The notes below the pieces were generated by a model that saw only the letters and a program-made list of their open reading frames with translations, was not told the DNA's origin and did not search any database. 64,000 bases of DNA from Psychrobacter urativorans (lineage in GTDB: Bacteria > Pseudomonadota > Gammaproteobacteria > Pseudomonadales > Moraxellaceae). This document shows, one piece after another, positions 1 through 9,449 of the stretch. Position numbers and translations under genes: made by a program. The first letter of the stretch is position 1. Each line of letters starts with the position of its first letter. The DNA lies in the NCBI RefSeq assembly GCF_001298525.1, contig NZ_CP012678.1:620001-684000 (forward strand). Direction: 5' to 3'.

Positions 1-230
1 ACAGTGCAATTAAAGATACCTTACCATCAGCTGATGTTGCTGCACAGTTTGCCGCTGATTTTGATTTTGTGAATACTTTAGATAACCATCAAGTTACTTT
101 AGATTTAGCAAATCAATATCTACAATTGGGTGAATACGATAGTGCTAAGCGTTTACTTAATGAAGTGGTTGCTCAAGGTAATCCGGAGCAACAGCAGCAA
201 GCTCAAGAGCTGCTTGCTCGCGCCGCTTAG
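1..230 (+). CDS. fimV: FimV C-terminal end (partial)
   Basis: The window opens inside this gene; the reading frame starts at base 3 and gives 75 residues before the stop at 228-230. The visible part contains a TPR-like helix pair (LDLANQYLQLGEYDSAKRLL) followed by a Gln-rich stretch ending QELLARAA, which is how the conserved C-terminal domain of FimV ends. FimV is a peptidoglycan-binding inner-membrane hub protein needed for type IV pilus secretin assembly and polar signalling in Pseudomonas. Only the cytoplasmic tail is seen, so the LysM domain and membrane segment cannot be checked. The neighbourhood fits: truA and the leu genes lie near fimV in Pseudomonas and relatives. Confidence 0.8.
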   Translation, partial: SAIKDTLPSADVAAQFAADFDFVNTLDNHQVTLDLANQYLQLGEYDSAKRLLNEVVAQGNPEQQQQAQELLARAA

Positions 231-284
231 GTGATGCAGAACATCTAATTTTAACTCTTATTGTTTAAATAAGAATTATCCCTA

Positions 285-322
285 ACAAGCATTCTGTTGT
301 AACAGAGTGCTTGTTTCTATTT
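285..322 (+). terminator. Terminator after fimV
   Basis: A 14-bp stem (arms 285-298 and 301-314, one G-T pair) is followed by a T-rich stretch. It lies 55 bp after the fimV stop and before the asparaginase gene. Confidence 0.75.
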
Positions 323-379
323 TTGTCATTATGATTTATATTCTTCATTCCTTTAATTGTTTTTAACCACGGTACTCTC

Positions 380-1486
380 ATGCGCTCACGCTCATCTTCA
401 TTACACTCTGATGCTAATGCTATACAGCTGATTTATGCTGGTGGCACATTTGGTAGTTATAGAAAACCTTTAGCGCCGCTAGCAGCCGCAGAATTTTTAC
501 CCGCATTGCAAAGGTTACTGGAAGAGAGCGATAATACAGAAAGCCAACCGACTATCTCATGGCTCAATAATACGCTAATCAAGGACAGCAGTCAGCTAAA
601 CGCACAAGACTTTGTCCATTTTTATATGCTATTATTAGACGCTTATGGCGCAGGACACCGTCAGTTTGTTTTGATTACTGGCACGGATACGTTAAGTTAT
701 TTGGGTGCCTTTTTAGCGGAAGCTTTTGCAAGTACTGATTTGTGCTTGATAGTCACTGGTAGTATGCGACCGTTATTAGACAGTGAAGTGCTCAAGTCCT
801 ATAGCGTTGATACGAATAGCGATGCATGGAGTAATCTTAATGACGCTCTACGTCTCGCTGCTGCTGGAGAATCTGGGGTTAAAATAAGCTTTGGCGGCGA
901 GGCATGGTCTGCGCAAACGGTACAGAAAATTCATAGTCATGACTTTATGGCATTTACAGGGCATTCGAGAGCAGCATATCCGGCAAACAGTTACGTCAAA
1001 ACGCTACCTGGTATGCGCAAACAACATTGGTTGGATGATCAGCGAGCCATTTTAGATAATATCCAAAGCCGTTCTGAGCATACCCGTATTCATGCTCTAT
1101 ATTGTCTACCAAATGATGCTGAAGTGTTGTGTCTACAATTACAAGCCTTATTGTCACAACCGCCATGCGGCATTATATTATTGGGCTTTGGCGCAGGCAA
1201 TGTCCCCTATGCACCTGAATTAGCAGCGGCATTACAAAATGCTTATGACTGTGGGCACATGGTGGTATGTGCAAGCCAATGCCCCTTTGGTGGGGTTAGC
1301 GATAGCTATGCGGCAGGTAGCTGGCAATATGATTATCAGGTAATTTCCGGTGGTCGATTAACTATTCCAGCTATTTATGCACGATTATTATGGTTATTAC
1401 TCAGCTATGATACGCCTGCACGTCGAAGACAGCGTTGGACGTATACGGTCAACCAAACAGATATTGCAATAAGCAAAAATCGCTAA
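380..1486 (+). CDS. Asparaginase (type I/II asparaginase family)
   Basis: 368 residues. Hydrolyses L-asparagine to aspartate and ammonia. Both catalytic threonine motifs are visible: YAGGTFG near residue 23 (nucleophile Thr) and TGTDT at 100-104 (Thr-Asp of the second triad), followed by VTGSMRP, which corresponds to the GAMRP segment of E. coli enzymes. A Lys in VQKIHSHDF probably matches the family's catalytic Lys. There is no signal peptide, so it is probably cytoplasmic (AnsA-like), although the N-terminus is Ser-rich and slightly longer than usual. No strong ribosome-binding site precedes the ATG. It sits between fimV and truA, genes that are neighbours in pseudomonads, so it looks like a lineage-specific insertion. 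Glutaminase side activity cannot be excluded. Confidence 0.88.
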   Translation: MRSRSSSLHSDANAIQLIYAGGTFGSYRKPLAPLAAAEFLPALQRLLEESDNTESQPTISWLNNTLIKDSSQLNAQDFVHFYMLLLDAYGAGHRQFVLITGTDTLSYLGAFLAEAFASTDLCLIVTGSMRPLLDSEVLKSYSVDTNSDAWSNLNDALRLAAAGESGVKISFGGEAWSAQTVQKIHSHDFMAFTGHSRAAYPANSYVKTLPGMRKQHWLDDQRAILDNIQSRSEHTRIHALYCLPNDAEVLCLQLQALLSQPPCGIILLGFGAGNVPYAPELAAALQNAYDCGHMVVCASQCPFGGVSDSYAAGSWQYDYQVISGGRLTIPAIYARLLWLLLSYDTPARRRQRWTYTVNQTDIAISKNR

Positions 1487-1537
1487 GTCTGCGCCAACTT
1501 TTCCAATCACTATCATCCGTTATCATTGCGAAATATT

Positions 1538-2386
1538 ATGCCCCACTCTACCTTATCTGACTCTAAACTAAATCCAGAGTTACCCACTTATACTTTAGCC
1601 ATTGCGATTGAATTTTTGGGAACTCATTATCATGGTTGGCAACGACAACGAGAAGTATTGGGCGTTCAAGAAGCGTTAGAAAAGGCGATCAGTAAAGTCG
1701 CTAATGAACCGATAGAAGTGATTGCTGCTGGGCGCACGGATGCAAGCGTTCATGCCAGTAATATGATTGCGCATTTTGTCACTCACGCCTATCGCCCCAC
1801 GCATAATTGGTTGCGCGGGGTTAACAGCCTACTCCCTGATGATATCTCTTTGCGTTGGATTCAGCCAATGCCTAGCGATTTTCATGCGCGTTTTGGTGCC
1901 ATTGCCCGCCGTTATCGCTATATCACTTTAAATCAAATTCAGCGCCCAGCGATTTTAAATCATCAAGTGACTCATATTCATGAGCCGTTAGATTTAGCCG
2001 CCATGCAACAAGCCGCTGCCGATATCGTAGGCACACACGACTTTAGTAGTTATCGCGCTGCTGCTTGCCAGTCTAATCAGCCCGTACGCAATGTTAGTCA
2101 TGCTAAATTATTCCAGCATGGGCAATTTATTGTCTTTGATATACAAGCCGATGGGTTTTTACATCATATGGTACGCAATTTGATGGGCACACTATATGCG
2201 ATTGGCAGACATGACTTACAACCAGACGACTTTCTAAAGATTTTATCTAAGAAAAACCGTACTATTGCGCCGCCAACTGCGTCTGGAGATGGTTTATATT
2301 TTATTAACGCCTACTACCCTGAGGCTTACCAGCAGCTATTACCCAACGCGCCATTGACTCCTATTTGGCTAAATCTTCCCGACTAG
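1538..2386 (+). CDS. truA: tRNA pseudouridine(38-40) synthase TruA
   Basis: Converts uridines 38-40 in the anticodon arm of many tRNAs to pseudouridine. The motif GRTDASVHA carries the catalytic Asp, preceded by FLGTHYHGWQ typical of the TruA N-terminus; the conserved MVRNLMGTL segment follows near the C-terminus. An open frame reaches back to a TTG at 1526, but the ATG at 1538 (MPHSTLSD) is the more likely start; neither has a clear Shine-Dalgarno. The product from 1538 is 282 residues, slightly longer than E. coli TruA because of an N-terminal leader of about 20 residues. It follows the asparaginase by about 50 bp and could be cotranscribed. Confidence 0.95.
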   Translation: MPHSTLSDSKLNPELPTYTLAIAIEFLGTHYHGWQRQREVLGVQEALEKAISKVANEPIEVIAAGRTDASVHASNMIAHFVTHAYRPTHNWLRGVNSLLPDDISLRWIQPMPSDFHARFGAIARRYRYITLNQIQRPAILNHQVTHIHEPLDLAAMQQAAADIVGTHDFSSYRAAACQSNQPVRNVSHAKLFQHGQFIVFDIQADGFLHHMVRNLMGTLYAIGRHDLQPDDFLKILSKKNRTIAPPTASGDGLYFINAYYPEAYQQLLPNAPLTPIWLNLPD

Positions 2387-2446
2387 CTTCATATAGGCTG
2401 GCATACATAACGATTACACGCTGTCAAGCAAAAATCATATATTTTG

Positions 2447-2475
2447 TTGCTTTAGCGCGCTAACTTACGTATAAT
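2447..2475 (+). promoter_or_regulatory. Promoter of infA
   Basis: A -35 TTGCTT (2447-2452) and a perfect -10 TATAAT (2470-2475) are separated by 17 bp. Predicted transcription starts about 28 nt before the infA ATG. No strong Shine-Dalgarno lies in that short leader. Confidence 0.75.
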
Positions 2476-2509
2476 ATGGTCTTATTTTTCACTGATTGAT
2501 ATATACATT

Positions 2510-2734
2510 ATGGCCAAAAAAGACGACATTATTGAATTTGAAGGCGAAGTCATTGATACCCTTCCAAATACTTTGTTTAAAGTTCGTTTAGAAAACGGAC
2601 ACGAAATCATTGCGCATATTTCAGGTAAAATGCGTAAACATTATATCCGTATTTTAACCGGTGATAAGGTTAAGGTTGAAATGACCCCTTATGACTTATC
2701 TAAAGGTCGTATTACTTATCGCGGTAAAACCTAA
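2510..2734 (+). CDS. infA: Translation initiation factor IF-1
   Basis: 74 residues, nearly colinear with E. coli IF-1 (72 residues): [19 protein letters not shown] and [10 protein letters not shown] are all present, giving the complete OB-fold. IF-1 sits in the ribosomal A site during initiation and helps IF-2 and IF-3 select the initiator tRNA. It has its own promoter at 2447-2475 and ends before a terminator at 2911, so it is probably a single-gene unit. The ATG has no good Shine-Dalgarno, only an AT-rich leader. Identification is certain from the sequence. Confidence 0.98.
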   Translation: MAKKDDIIEFEGEVIDTLPNTLFKVRLENGHEIIAHISGKMRKHYIRILTGDKVKVEMTPYDLSKGRITYRGKT

Positions 2735-3034
2735 TTTACTTTATATATCATCTACTTTGTATATTATAGAGTGAGCCTGACGATATTCCGCGTTTTTGAT
2801 AACGATTTAGCATAAAAGTAATGAGTCAAAGCGGTCAGATTATTATGAATATTAATCATATACGTCTCTGATTCTGCCACTCTATTACCCTATATAAAAT
2901 TGTGATACATAAAAAATACCGCTTATAATTAGCGGTATTTTTGTTTTCAAACTTTGGTAATGTTAACTAAAGCTTATATTAAAGGTACGTTGACTTAAAT
3001 TTGGCGATCAATTTTTGCCTAACTTGTTGAGCAC
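2735..3034. other. Intergenic region infA / L,D-transpeptidase
   Basis: 300 bp between two convergent genes. Apart from the bidirectional terminator at 2911-2946 I see no gene, RNA or repeat. Confidence 0.6.
2911..2946. terminator. Bidirectional terminator between infA and ldt
   Basis: An inverted repeat (AAATACCGCT and its complement) with an A-tract on the left and a T-tract on the right. It can stop infA transcripts from the left and transpeptidase transcripts from the right. Confidence 0.85.
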
Positions 3035-4339
3035 TTAGATAAACTCAACCTTTGCTTCATCATTAATGGTACTTAATAACGTCAGGGCATCCCAATTGGT
3101 TAAGCGGACGCAGCCAGCAGAAGCTTGGCGACTGATACGTGATGGATCCGGCGAGCCATGAATACCATAAGAGGGTTCACTGAGCCCAATCCATACTGAG
3201 CCAACGGGGTTATTAGGACCGGGTGGCAAAATGTATTTGCTGCCTTCTGGACTGGTATAGGTGTAGTTGGGCTCGTGAACTTTCACTTTTATGGTATGTT
3301 TACCAGTCGGTGATGGCGTTGCCGTACTGCCTACGGTAGTCGGATAGCTGGCAATCAACTTATTATTGTCATCGTAGGCGTATAATGTTTGGCTGGTTTT
3401 ATCGGCTACCACGCGGCTGACCGGAGTTGCATTGGCTCGGCTCGGGTTATAGACGGTAATGGACTCGCCGCTTACAAAAGTCGCCTTAGGATTTAAAAAA
3501 CGTAGATAACTTTCATCCATCCGGAACTTCTCTGCTAGCCCTTCAATGACAGACTCATAATACATGCCTTCAAGCTTAGATTTTTCTACCGCGGTACTGG
3601 GTATCGTGGCAGTTTTGATATGGACATCATTGTCGGTTAAGGTGTAATTGACCAATACTGGCTGGGAGCTGAGCATGGTATTTTTATTTAACGCTTGCCA
3701 TGTCGCCTCATCTAGAGAGGATGTTACCTTCAACCCTTGCGCTTTTTGGAATGCTTGCATGGCTTTAAGCGTATTCTTGCCCCAATAGCCATCAACTGCG
3801 CCAATGCCATGCTGCTGCCAATTTAATAGAGCCTGCAGTTTTGTACCGATAGCACGATCTATTTTTTCGTCCTTTTTCCAACTGGCAGTATTAACTTGCT
3901 GCGCGACTGCTGACAAATTTGTAGTATGATACGGAATGACGGGTAAAAATTTATTGAGCAACCGCGCTGATTTGCGACTGTTCATCAGTTGCTGCTCAGG
4001 ACTAGGCGCTACTCTAGACGCTAGGCTGATATTTTCATCGGCTTCTGCATTCGTCACTGGACTTGCAGCATCTGCCATACTGACGGCAACTTGACTATCT
4101 TTATCAGTACCGACTTTATCAGTATCAGCACTTAACGATGCCGCATTTGAAAATGTCTCTGTATTTTTAAGCATCTCCGCTGGGGTTTCTGCTGATGTGG
4201 TTACTGGCTGAGCATCTATCGCTACGATATCACTAGCCAGCATATCAACAGGCGTCTCCGCTATACTTGGGCTCATAAATAGCGCTGTTGACAGCCCTAC
4301 CATACCGATAGCGGTACTTATTTTACTTAATTGAGGCAC
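3035..4339 (-). CDS. Exported L,D-transpeptidase (YkuD family) with peptidoglycan-binding domain
   Basis: 434 residues. Forms 3-3 peptidoglycan cross-links or anchors proteins to the wall. Order of parts: signal peptide (about 1-28, ending SIAE), a Ser/Ala/Thr-rich region to about 110, a PG_binding_1 repeat (about 166-218, DGYWGKNTLKAMQAFQ), a LysM-like segment (about 257-300), then the YkuD catalytic domain from about 305. The catalytic pair is visible as H394 in IHGSPDP and C410 in SAGCVRL. The start is GTG at 4339, supported by AGGAG six bases upstream. It resembles the ErfK/YbiS group rather than YcbB. The gene converges on infA across a shared terminator. The physiological substrate cannot be told from sequence. 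Confidence 0.92.
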   Translation of the reverse strand: MPQLSKISTAIGMVGLSTALFMSPSIAETPVDMLASDIVAIDAQPVTTSAETPAEMLKNTETFSNAASLSADTDKVGTDKDSQVAVSMADAASPVTNAEADENISLASRVAPSPEQQLMNSRKSARLLNKFLPVIPYHTTNLSAVAQQVNTASWKKDEKIDRAIGTKLQALLNWQQHGIGAVDGYWGKNTLKAMQAFQKAQGLKVTSSLDEATWQALNKNTMLSSQPVLVNYTLTDNDVHIKTATIPSTAVEKSKLEGMYYESVIEGLAEKFRMDESYLRFLNPKATFVSGESITVYNPSRANATPVSRVVADKTSQTLYAYDDNNKLIASYPTTVGSTATPSPTGKHTIKVKVHEPNYTYTSPEGSKYILPPGPNNPVGSVWIGLSEPSYGIHGSPDPSRISRQASAGCVRLTNWDALTLLSTINDEAKVEFI

Positions 4340-4508
4340 AGATAACTCCTAAAATGATTTTTATTATTTTTTAAGGTTGTTTTTTCACGTAGTATTTTAG
4401 GGATAATGCCATATAGACCGCCAAGCCTGTAATGGCTTTATGTTAATAAGCACTGACTCATGCGGTCACTGCGTTACTTTACGCATTGACGGCAGCTTTT
4501 TTAATAAC

Positions 4509-4553
4509 CTTTATCTTTAAAATCTTTATCTTTATAACCCTTATCTTTATAAG
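4509..4553. repeat. Tandem repeat, three 15-bp units
   Basis: Units CTTTATCTTTAAAAT (4509-4523), CTTTATCTTTATAAC (4524-4538) and CCTTATCTTTATAAG (4539-4553). It lies between the leuB terminator and the transpeptidase promoter region. Confidence 0.8.
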
Positions 4554-4591
4554 AACGTCATTAATATAAGCTAAGTTGATGAATAAGCATA

Positions 4592-4627
4592 AAAAACCCA
4601 TAAACTGCTGAGCAATTTATGGGTTTT
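4592..4627 (-). terminator. Terminator after leuB
   Basis: Perfect 12-bp stem (AAAACCCATAAA at the left arm, its complement at the right) with a 5' A-run that becomes a T-run on the minus strand. It lies 47 bp beyond the leuB stop. Confidence 0.85.
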
Positions 4628-4673
4628 AATATAATAAGATTAACGGTAAAAAATTTGGTTGATGTAAAAAAGC

Positions 4674-5777
4674 TTACTGCAACTTAGCCAATACAGCTTC
4701 GCCCATTTGCTTACAACCCACTTGAATCAGACCTGCTTCACTCTTATCTAAAATATCAAGGGTACGCAAACCATCATCAAGTACGTCGCTTACCGCTTGT
4801 TCAATGGCTTGTGCAGATTCTTCATGCTTAAAGGTATAACGCAGCATCATCGCGACCGATAAAATCGTTGCTAATGGATTGGCTTTGTCTTGACCTGCGA
4901 TGTCAGGCGCTGAACCATGGCAAGGCTCATACATACCTTTACCTTGTTCATCAAGACTTGCAGATGGCAACATGCCAATAGAGCCAGTCAGCATGGCGGC
5001 TTCATCCGATAAGATATCGCCAAATAAATTGCCAGTGACCATGACATCAAACTGCTTAGGATCACGAATCAGCTGCATACAGGCATTATCAGCATACATA
5101 TGTGATAGGCTCACATCGCTATAATCCTGTTCTTGCATGGCAATCATGGTCTGTTTCCAAAGCTCGGTCACTTCTAACACGTTGGCTTTATCTACTGAAC
5201 AGACTTTAGCAGGGTTACCTGATGCTTTTGCGCGGGTTTGTGCCAGCTCAAAGGCTACTTTACCAATACGCTGAATTTCGCTGGTGCTATACACCATCGT
5301 ATTGTAGCCTTGCTGCTCACCATTTTCTAAAGTACGAATACCACGTGGCTCACCAAAATAAATACCGCCAGTCAGCTCACGTACGATAAGCAAGTCTAAA
5401 CCTTTGATAATCTCAGGTTTAATACTTGAGGCATTCGCCAATTGTGGATATAGCTTGGCAACGCGTAAATTAGCAAATAAGCCAAGCTCGCTACGAATCT
5501 TTAATAAGCCACGTTCAGGACGTTTACTGCGTTCAATAGCATCCCATTTAGGACCGCCCACTGCACCTAATAATACTGCATCGGCTGCACGTGCGCGCTG
5601 CAAGGTTTCTTCTGGCAATGGCTCACCAGTAGCATCAAAAGCAACCCCACCAATCAGTCCAGACTCAAGTGTTAAGTCTAACGCAAACTTCTTATTGACG
5701 GCCTGTAGCACGTCAATTGCTTGGGTCATAATCTCAGGACCAATACCGTCGCCTGCTAATGTTAAAATCGTTGCCAT
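4674..5777 (-). CDS. leuB: 3-isopropylmalate dehydrogenase
   Basis: Third enzyme of leucine synthesis: NAD-dependent oxidative decarboxylation of 3-isopropylmalate to 2-oxoisocaproate. Conserved parts include [10 protein letters not shown] at the N-terminus, the substrate-binding [11 protein letters not shown], and the metal/NAD region [10 protein letters not shown] through [13 protein letters not shown] and [11 protein letters not shown]. The frame stays open upstream to 5837, but the start at 5777 (MATILTLAG) has AAGGA five to six bases upstream and matches the family N-terminus, giving 367 residues. It is the last gene of a leuC-leuD-lipoprotein-leuB group on the minus strand and is followed by a terminator. 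Confidence 0.97.
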   Translation of the reverse strand: MATILTLAGDGIGPEIMTQAIDVLQAVNKKFALDLTLESGLIGGVAFDATGEPLPEETLQRARAADAVLLGAVGGPKWDAIERSKRPERGLLKIRSELGLFANLRVAKLYPQLANASSIKPEIIKGLDLLIVRELTGGIYFGEPRGIRTLENGEQQGYNTMVYSTSEIQRIGKVAFELAQTRAKASGNPAKVCSVDKANVLEVTELWKQTMIAMQEQDYSDVSLSHMYADNACMQLIRDPKQFDVMVTGNLFGDILSDEAAMLTGSIGMLPSASLDEQGKGMYEPCHGSAPDIAGQDKANPLATILSVAMMLRYTFKHEESAQAIEQAVSDVLDDGLRTLDILDKSEAGLIQVGCKQMGEAVLAKLQ

Positions 5778-5899
5778 ACTAATCCTTGTAAATAAATGAG
5801 GTATAAGACGTGCTATATAATGATAGAACGCCATCATAACTGGATATTAAATAATAAAAAATGCAAAAACTCTCGTATTACTGACTAGCCTTTAGTTGG

Positions 5900-6673
5900 T
5901 TAGCTCTTAGTTGAACTATTGCCAGCTAATTTAGCCGGTACCTTATTAGTTACACGCGTTTCTACAAACTCGCCCTGATGTTTAGCATCTAACTGCTTAC
6001 AGAAGCGTCTTACCAAGCTACTGTTTTGTAGCAAGTCAATGCATAACGGCTCAGGTGAGGCGGTATCTAATAGACTGCCTGTTGCTTGGGGTGATTTCTG
6101 CCGATAAGCACGCAGATGATAAATACCGGGCTGCGTGAATTCATGAATCAGCGCAAAACGCTCGACATAGTCGACGTTATTTTCGGGATAAAAATTAATA
6201 TGCACTTCGCGCTTGGCTGGTTTTACTCGTGCATAGTAATTGGTCAAACCCTTCATACCAGACGCTGATAACGGCACGACTTTTACCGATTTTTGATTTA
6301 GTAATGGCGTCATATCTGCTAATAATGGTGCTGGTTGTGTTTGCGACTGTTTTCCCTTATTGAGCTTGGTATTATTTATTGCATTCGTACCCGCTATCTG
6401 CGTCAGCATTGCTGCGTTCACAGGTTTGTGTGAGTCGGGAGCAATCACGAGCGTCTGATCAATTTGCGTAATTTCGCAATGATAAGTGCCTATGCAAGCG
6501 ATATTCACCTCACCTGCTACAGGATTTATTTTGCCTGCCCACGTGTCAGCACTTTCCACTTTTTCTATCTGCTGATAGCCGTTCAGTGATTGACAGCCAG
6601 ACAACGCTAATAATGAGCATAAGCCGACAGCGGCAACGGTGCTTGTGAATATAGCATAACGTTTTTGATTCAT
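5900..6673 (-). CDS. Putative lipoprotein of unknown function in the leu cluster
   Basis: 257 residues. The N-terminus is a lipoprotein signal with lipobox LSGC (Cys27), so the product is expected on the periplasmic face of a membrane. I do not recognise the mature part; it is a mixed alpha/beta-looking sequence with four further Cys residues (ACIGTYHC near 59-66 and two near the C-terminus, LCIDLL and RRFCKQL), which could form disulfides in the periplasm. The C-terminus is basic and polar. The gene lies between leuD and leuB in the same direction, with about 120 bp and 240 bp gaps, so it may be in the leucine transcript. No good Shine-Dalgarno before the ATG. Function unknown. Confidence 0.75.
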   Translation of the reverse strand: MNQKRYAIFTSTVAAVGLCSLLALSGCQSLNGYQQIEKVESADTWAGKINPVAGEVNIACIGTYHCEITQIDQTLVIAPDSHKPVNAAMLTQIAGTNAINNTKLNKGKQSQTQPAPLLADMTPLLNQKSVKVVPLSASGMKGLTNYYARVKPAKREVHINFYPENNVDYVERFALIHEFTQPGIYHLRAYRQKSPQATGSLLDTASPEPLCIDLLQNSSLVRRFCKQLDAKHQGEFVETRVTNKVPAKLAGNSSTKS

Positions 6674-6911
6674 AATGACGGCTACTATTCTTATAAAGGT
6701 GAGAAAGCATATAAACTTAATTGTGGCTTATGTTGCTTATATATTGCCACTCATTTTAGCCAGTTCGTCGTCATAACTCAACGCTAGAAGCCTGACTGTC
6801 GCCTTTTATTCACACTTATGTTGATAACTATCGTAATGGCTAGATGGGTCGCGATACCCATCACTGCGCTGACAATAACTATGCTTACAGTAGTAGTTTT
6901 TACAATAACAA

Positions 6912-7562
6912 TTAAGCATGCACCTCATTAAATATCCAAGGTGTCTTTTGTAGCATCTGTGCTTCATAAGCCTTTATAGCATCGCCATGCTGCAAGGTTA
7001 AACCGATATCATCGAGACCATTTAATAAGCAATGCTTGCGAAAGGTGTCTACTTCAAATGGATATTCTTCACCCGTTGGGGTAATGACGACTTGGCGTTC
7101 AAGATCAGCGGTTAGCTCATAACCTTCAGTAGCAAAAGTTGCCTGCATCAGCTTATCGACGATGGTTTCATCCAACACAATCGGCAACATACCATTTTTA
7201 AAACAGTTGTTATAAAAGATATCAGCAAAGCTTGGCGCAATAACGGTACGAAAGCCATACTCTGACAAAGCCCATGGCGCATGCTCACGACTAGAACCAC
7301 AACCAAAGTTTTTGCGTGCCAGTAAAATATTCGCACCTTGATAACGAGGCTGATTTAAAATAAAGTCTGGATTAATCACGCGGGTGCTGTTGTCTTGACC
7401 AGGGTAGCCTTCATCAAGATAACGCCAATCATCAAACAAATTGACCCCAAAGCCCGTACGTTTAATGGATTTTAAAAACTGTTTAGCGATGATTTGATCC
7501 GTGTCAATGTTTGAGCGATCAAGTGGGCAGACGATGCCGGTTTGGACATGATAGGCTTGCAT
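6912..7562 (-). CDS. leuD: 3-isopropylmalate dehydratase small subunit
   Basis: 216 residues, usual family length. With LeuC it isomerises 2-isopropylmalate to 3-isopropylmalate in leucine synthesis. Typical aconitase swivel-domain motifs are present: [12 protein letters not shown] near the N-terminus and [15 protein letters not shown] in the middle. AGGAAG precedes the ATG at 7562. It lies 126 bp downstream of leuC on the same strand and is presumably cotranscribed with it. No anomaly was seen. Confidence 0.97.
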   Translation of the reverse strand: MQAYHVQTGIVCPLDRSNIDTDQIIAKQFLKSIKRTGFGVNLFDDWRYLDEGYPGQDNSTRVINPDFILNQPRYQGANILLARKNFGCGSSREHAPWALSEYGFRTVIAPSFADIFYNNCFKNGMLPIVLDETIVDKLMQATFATEGYELTADLERQVVITPTGEEYPFEVDTFRKHCLLNGLDDIGLTLQHGDAIKAYEAQMLQKTPWIFNEVHA

Positions 7563-7688
7563 AAATACTTCCTATAAATTATGTTTCTTATTGAGAGATA
7601 AATAGCGATTGAAGACCATGATATGCAGTTAATAATTAGTTAATCAGTTAATGGGTTATTTATGCACATCATGTCGTGCGTACGACGA

Positions 7689-9107
7689 TTAAAACGTACG
7701 CACATCGACAAAGTGTCCAGCCAACGCGGCAGCGGCTGCCATCGCAGGACTTACCAAATGCGTGCGTCCGCCATTACCCTGACGACCTTCAAAGTTACGG
7801 TTAGACGTTGAGGCGCAGTGTTCCTGCGGTTCAAGCTTATCCGCATTCATCGCCAAACACATTGAGCAACCCGGCTCACGCCATTCAAAGCCTGCATCAG
7901 TAAATAAGACATCCAAACCTTCCGCTTCTGCTTGCAATTTTACTTGTCCTGAGCCTGCAACCACAATGGCTTCTTTAATATTATCGGCAACTTTACGACC
8001 TTTAATCACGGCTGCCGCATCACGTAAATCTTCGATACGCGAGTTGGTACAAGAACCGATAAAGATGCGATCAAGTTGAATATCAGTAATTTTCTGCCCT
8101 GCTTCTAAACCCATATAAGTATAAGCGCGCAACCAACCTTCTTGCTGCGACTCATCTGCGGCTTGGTCAGGCGTTGGTACAGACTGAGTGATATCTACCA
8201 CCATCTCAGGAGAGGTACCCCAAGACACTTGTGGGGCAATTTGACTACCGTCAATTTCAATAATGCTGTCAAATACGGCATCAGCATCTGAATACAACGT
8301 ACGCCAATATGTTTCTGCTTGCTGCCATTGCTCAGCAGTTGGGGCATATGGGCGACCTTTTACATAATCAATCGTGGTGTCATCAACCGCTACCATGCCT
8401 ACGCGTGCGCCCGCTTCAATCGCCATATTACAGACGGTCATGCGCCCTTCCATGGTCATGTCTTCAAACACTTGTCCTGCAAACTCAATCGCATAACCCG
8501 TGCCACCTGCCGTGCCAATTTGTGCAATGATAGCCAGTACAACGTCTTTTGAGGTCACACCAGTGCCAAGCTTACCGTTGACACGGATTTGCATATTTTT
8601 CATTTTTTTAGCAATCAAGCACTGGGTAGCAAGCACGTGCTCAACTTCAGACGTACCGATACCATGAGCTAAGCAACCAAGCGCACCATGCGTTGCCGTA
8701 TGTGAATCGCCACACACCACCGTCATACCCGGTAATACCAAACCCTGTTCAGGACCAACAACGTGCAAAATACCTTGACGCGCATCATTAATGGTAAATT
8801 CAGCAATATTAAACTTCGCACAGTTGTCATCTAACGTGACCACCTGTAAACGCGATACTTTATCCTTAATACCAGCCACGCCCTCTAACCGCTCTTTAGT
8901 GACGGTGGGTACGTTGTGATCGGGACTCGCAATATTAGCAGACAGGCGCCACGGTGCTCTATTAGCCAGCTCTAGACCTTCAAACGCTTGCGGGCTAGTC
9001 ACCTCATGTAATAAATGACGGTCAATATAAATCAGGCTTGAACCATCATCGCGTTTGGTGACTTCGTGAGCATTCCAAAGTTTGTCGTATAAAGTTTGAC
9101 CGTTCAT
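7689..9107 (-). CDS. leuC: 3-isopropylmalate dehydratase large subunit
   Basis: 472 residues, normal length. Catalytic subunit of isopropylmalate isomerase; it holds a [4Fe-4S] cluster whose ligands are visible as the Cys in [12 protein letters not shown] and the two Cys in [24 protein letters not shown] and [12 protein letters not shown] segments are also family-typical. AAAGGA lies six bases before the ATG. It is first in the minus-strand leu group and is divergent from a LysR-type regulator gene, an arrangement that suggests control by that regulator. Confidence 0.98.
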   Translation of the reverse strand: MNGQTLYDKLWNAHEVTKRDDGSSLIYIDRHLLHEVTSPQAFEGLELANRAPWRLSANIASPDHNVPTVTKERLEGVAGIKDKVSRLQVVTLDDNCAKFNIAEFTINDARQGILHVVGPEQGLVLPGMTVVCGDSHTATHGALGCLAHGIGTSEVEHVLATQCLIAKKMKNMQIRVNGKLGTGVTSKDVVLAIIAQIGTAGGTGYAIEFAGQVFEDMTMEGRMTVCNMAIEAGARVGMVAVDDTTIDYVKGRPYAPTAEQWQQAETYWRTLYSDADAVFDSIIEIDGSQIAPQVSWGTSPEMVVDITQSVPTPDQAADESQQEGWLRAYTYMGLEAGQKITDIQLDRIFIGSCTNSRIEDLRDAAAVIKGRKVADNIKEAIVVAGSGQVKLQAEAEGLDVLFTDAGFEWREPGCSMCLAMNADKLEPQEHCASTSNRNFEGRQGNGGRTHLVSPAMAAAAALAGHFVDVRTF

Positions 9108-9449
9108 ATTGCTATCCTTTATTGGTTGCTAGTGGCTTAAAAGTTCTATTTGCTCATCTATTTATAAGCAAAAATTTTAAGCGGTGGCGCCTTACCGTTA
9201 CTTGCATCATCTTAACTTGTGTAGGCTGACAGAAGATTATGTGACATTTTCTGAATGGACATTAAAGTATCACAAAGTGGTCACAATAAAAATGTCAAAA
9301 ACAGTCTTCTTTATCTTGTGATTATAGCAGGCTAATCCTATAATAATAATTGATGATTTTTATCTATTCACAAACTTTTATTTCTAAGACTTTATTAATA
9401 GGTCAGCCAACTTTTATTTATAGCTCAATTGATAGCTAAGGACACCGGA
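9108..9449. promoter_or_regulatory. Divergent control region leuC / lysR-type gene with inverted repeat
   Basis: The 342-bp divergent gap holds an exact 9-bp inverted repeat: TGACATTTT at 9242-9250 and AAAATGTCA at 9289-9297, 38 bp apart. This is a plausible pair of half-sites for the adjacent LysR-family regulator. The leuC promoter itself could not be placed with confidence. Confidence 0.5.
9316..9344 (+). promoter_or_regulatory. Promoter of the LysR-type regulator gene
   Basis: -35 TTGTGA (9316-9321) and -10 TATAAT (9339-9344) with a 17-bp spacer, about 105 bp before the chosen start codon. Confidence 0.65.

Larger units (their letters stand above)
4340..4673. other. Intergenic region with 15-bp tandem repeat
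   Basis: Holds the leuB terminator (4592-4627), a three-copy 15-bp tandem repeat at 4509-4553 and the unlocated promoter of the transpeptidase gene. No open frame of note. Confidence 0.5.

Noticed and set aside
4509..4553. Tandem repeat as a CRISPR array
   Set aside because: Units are 15 bp with no spacers; no cas genes anywhere in the window.
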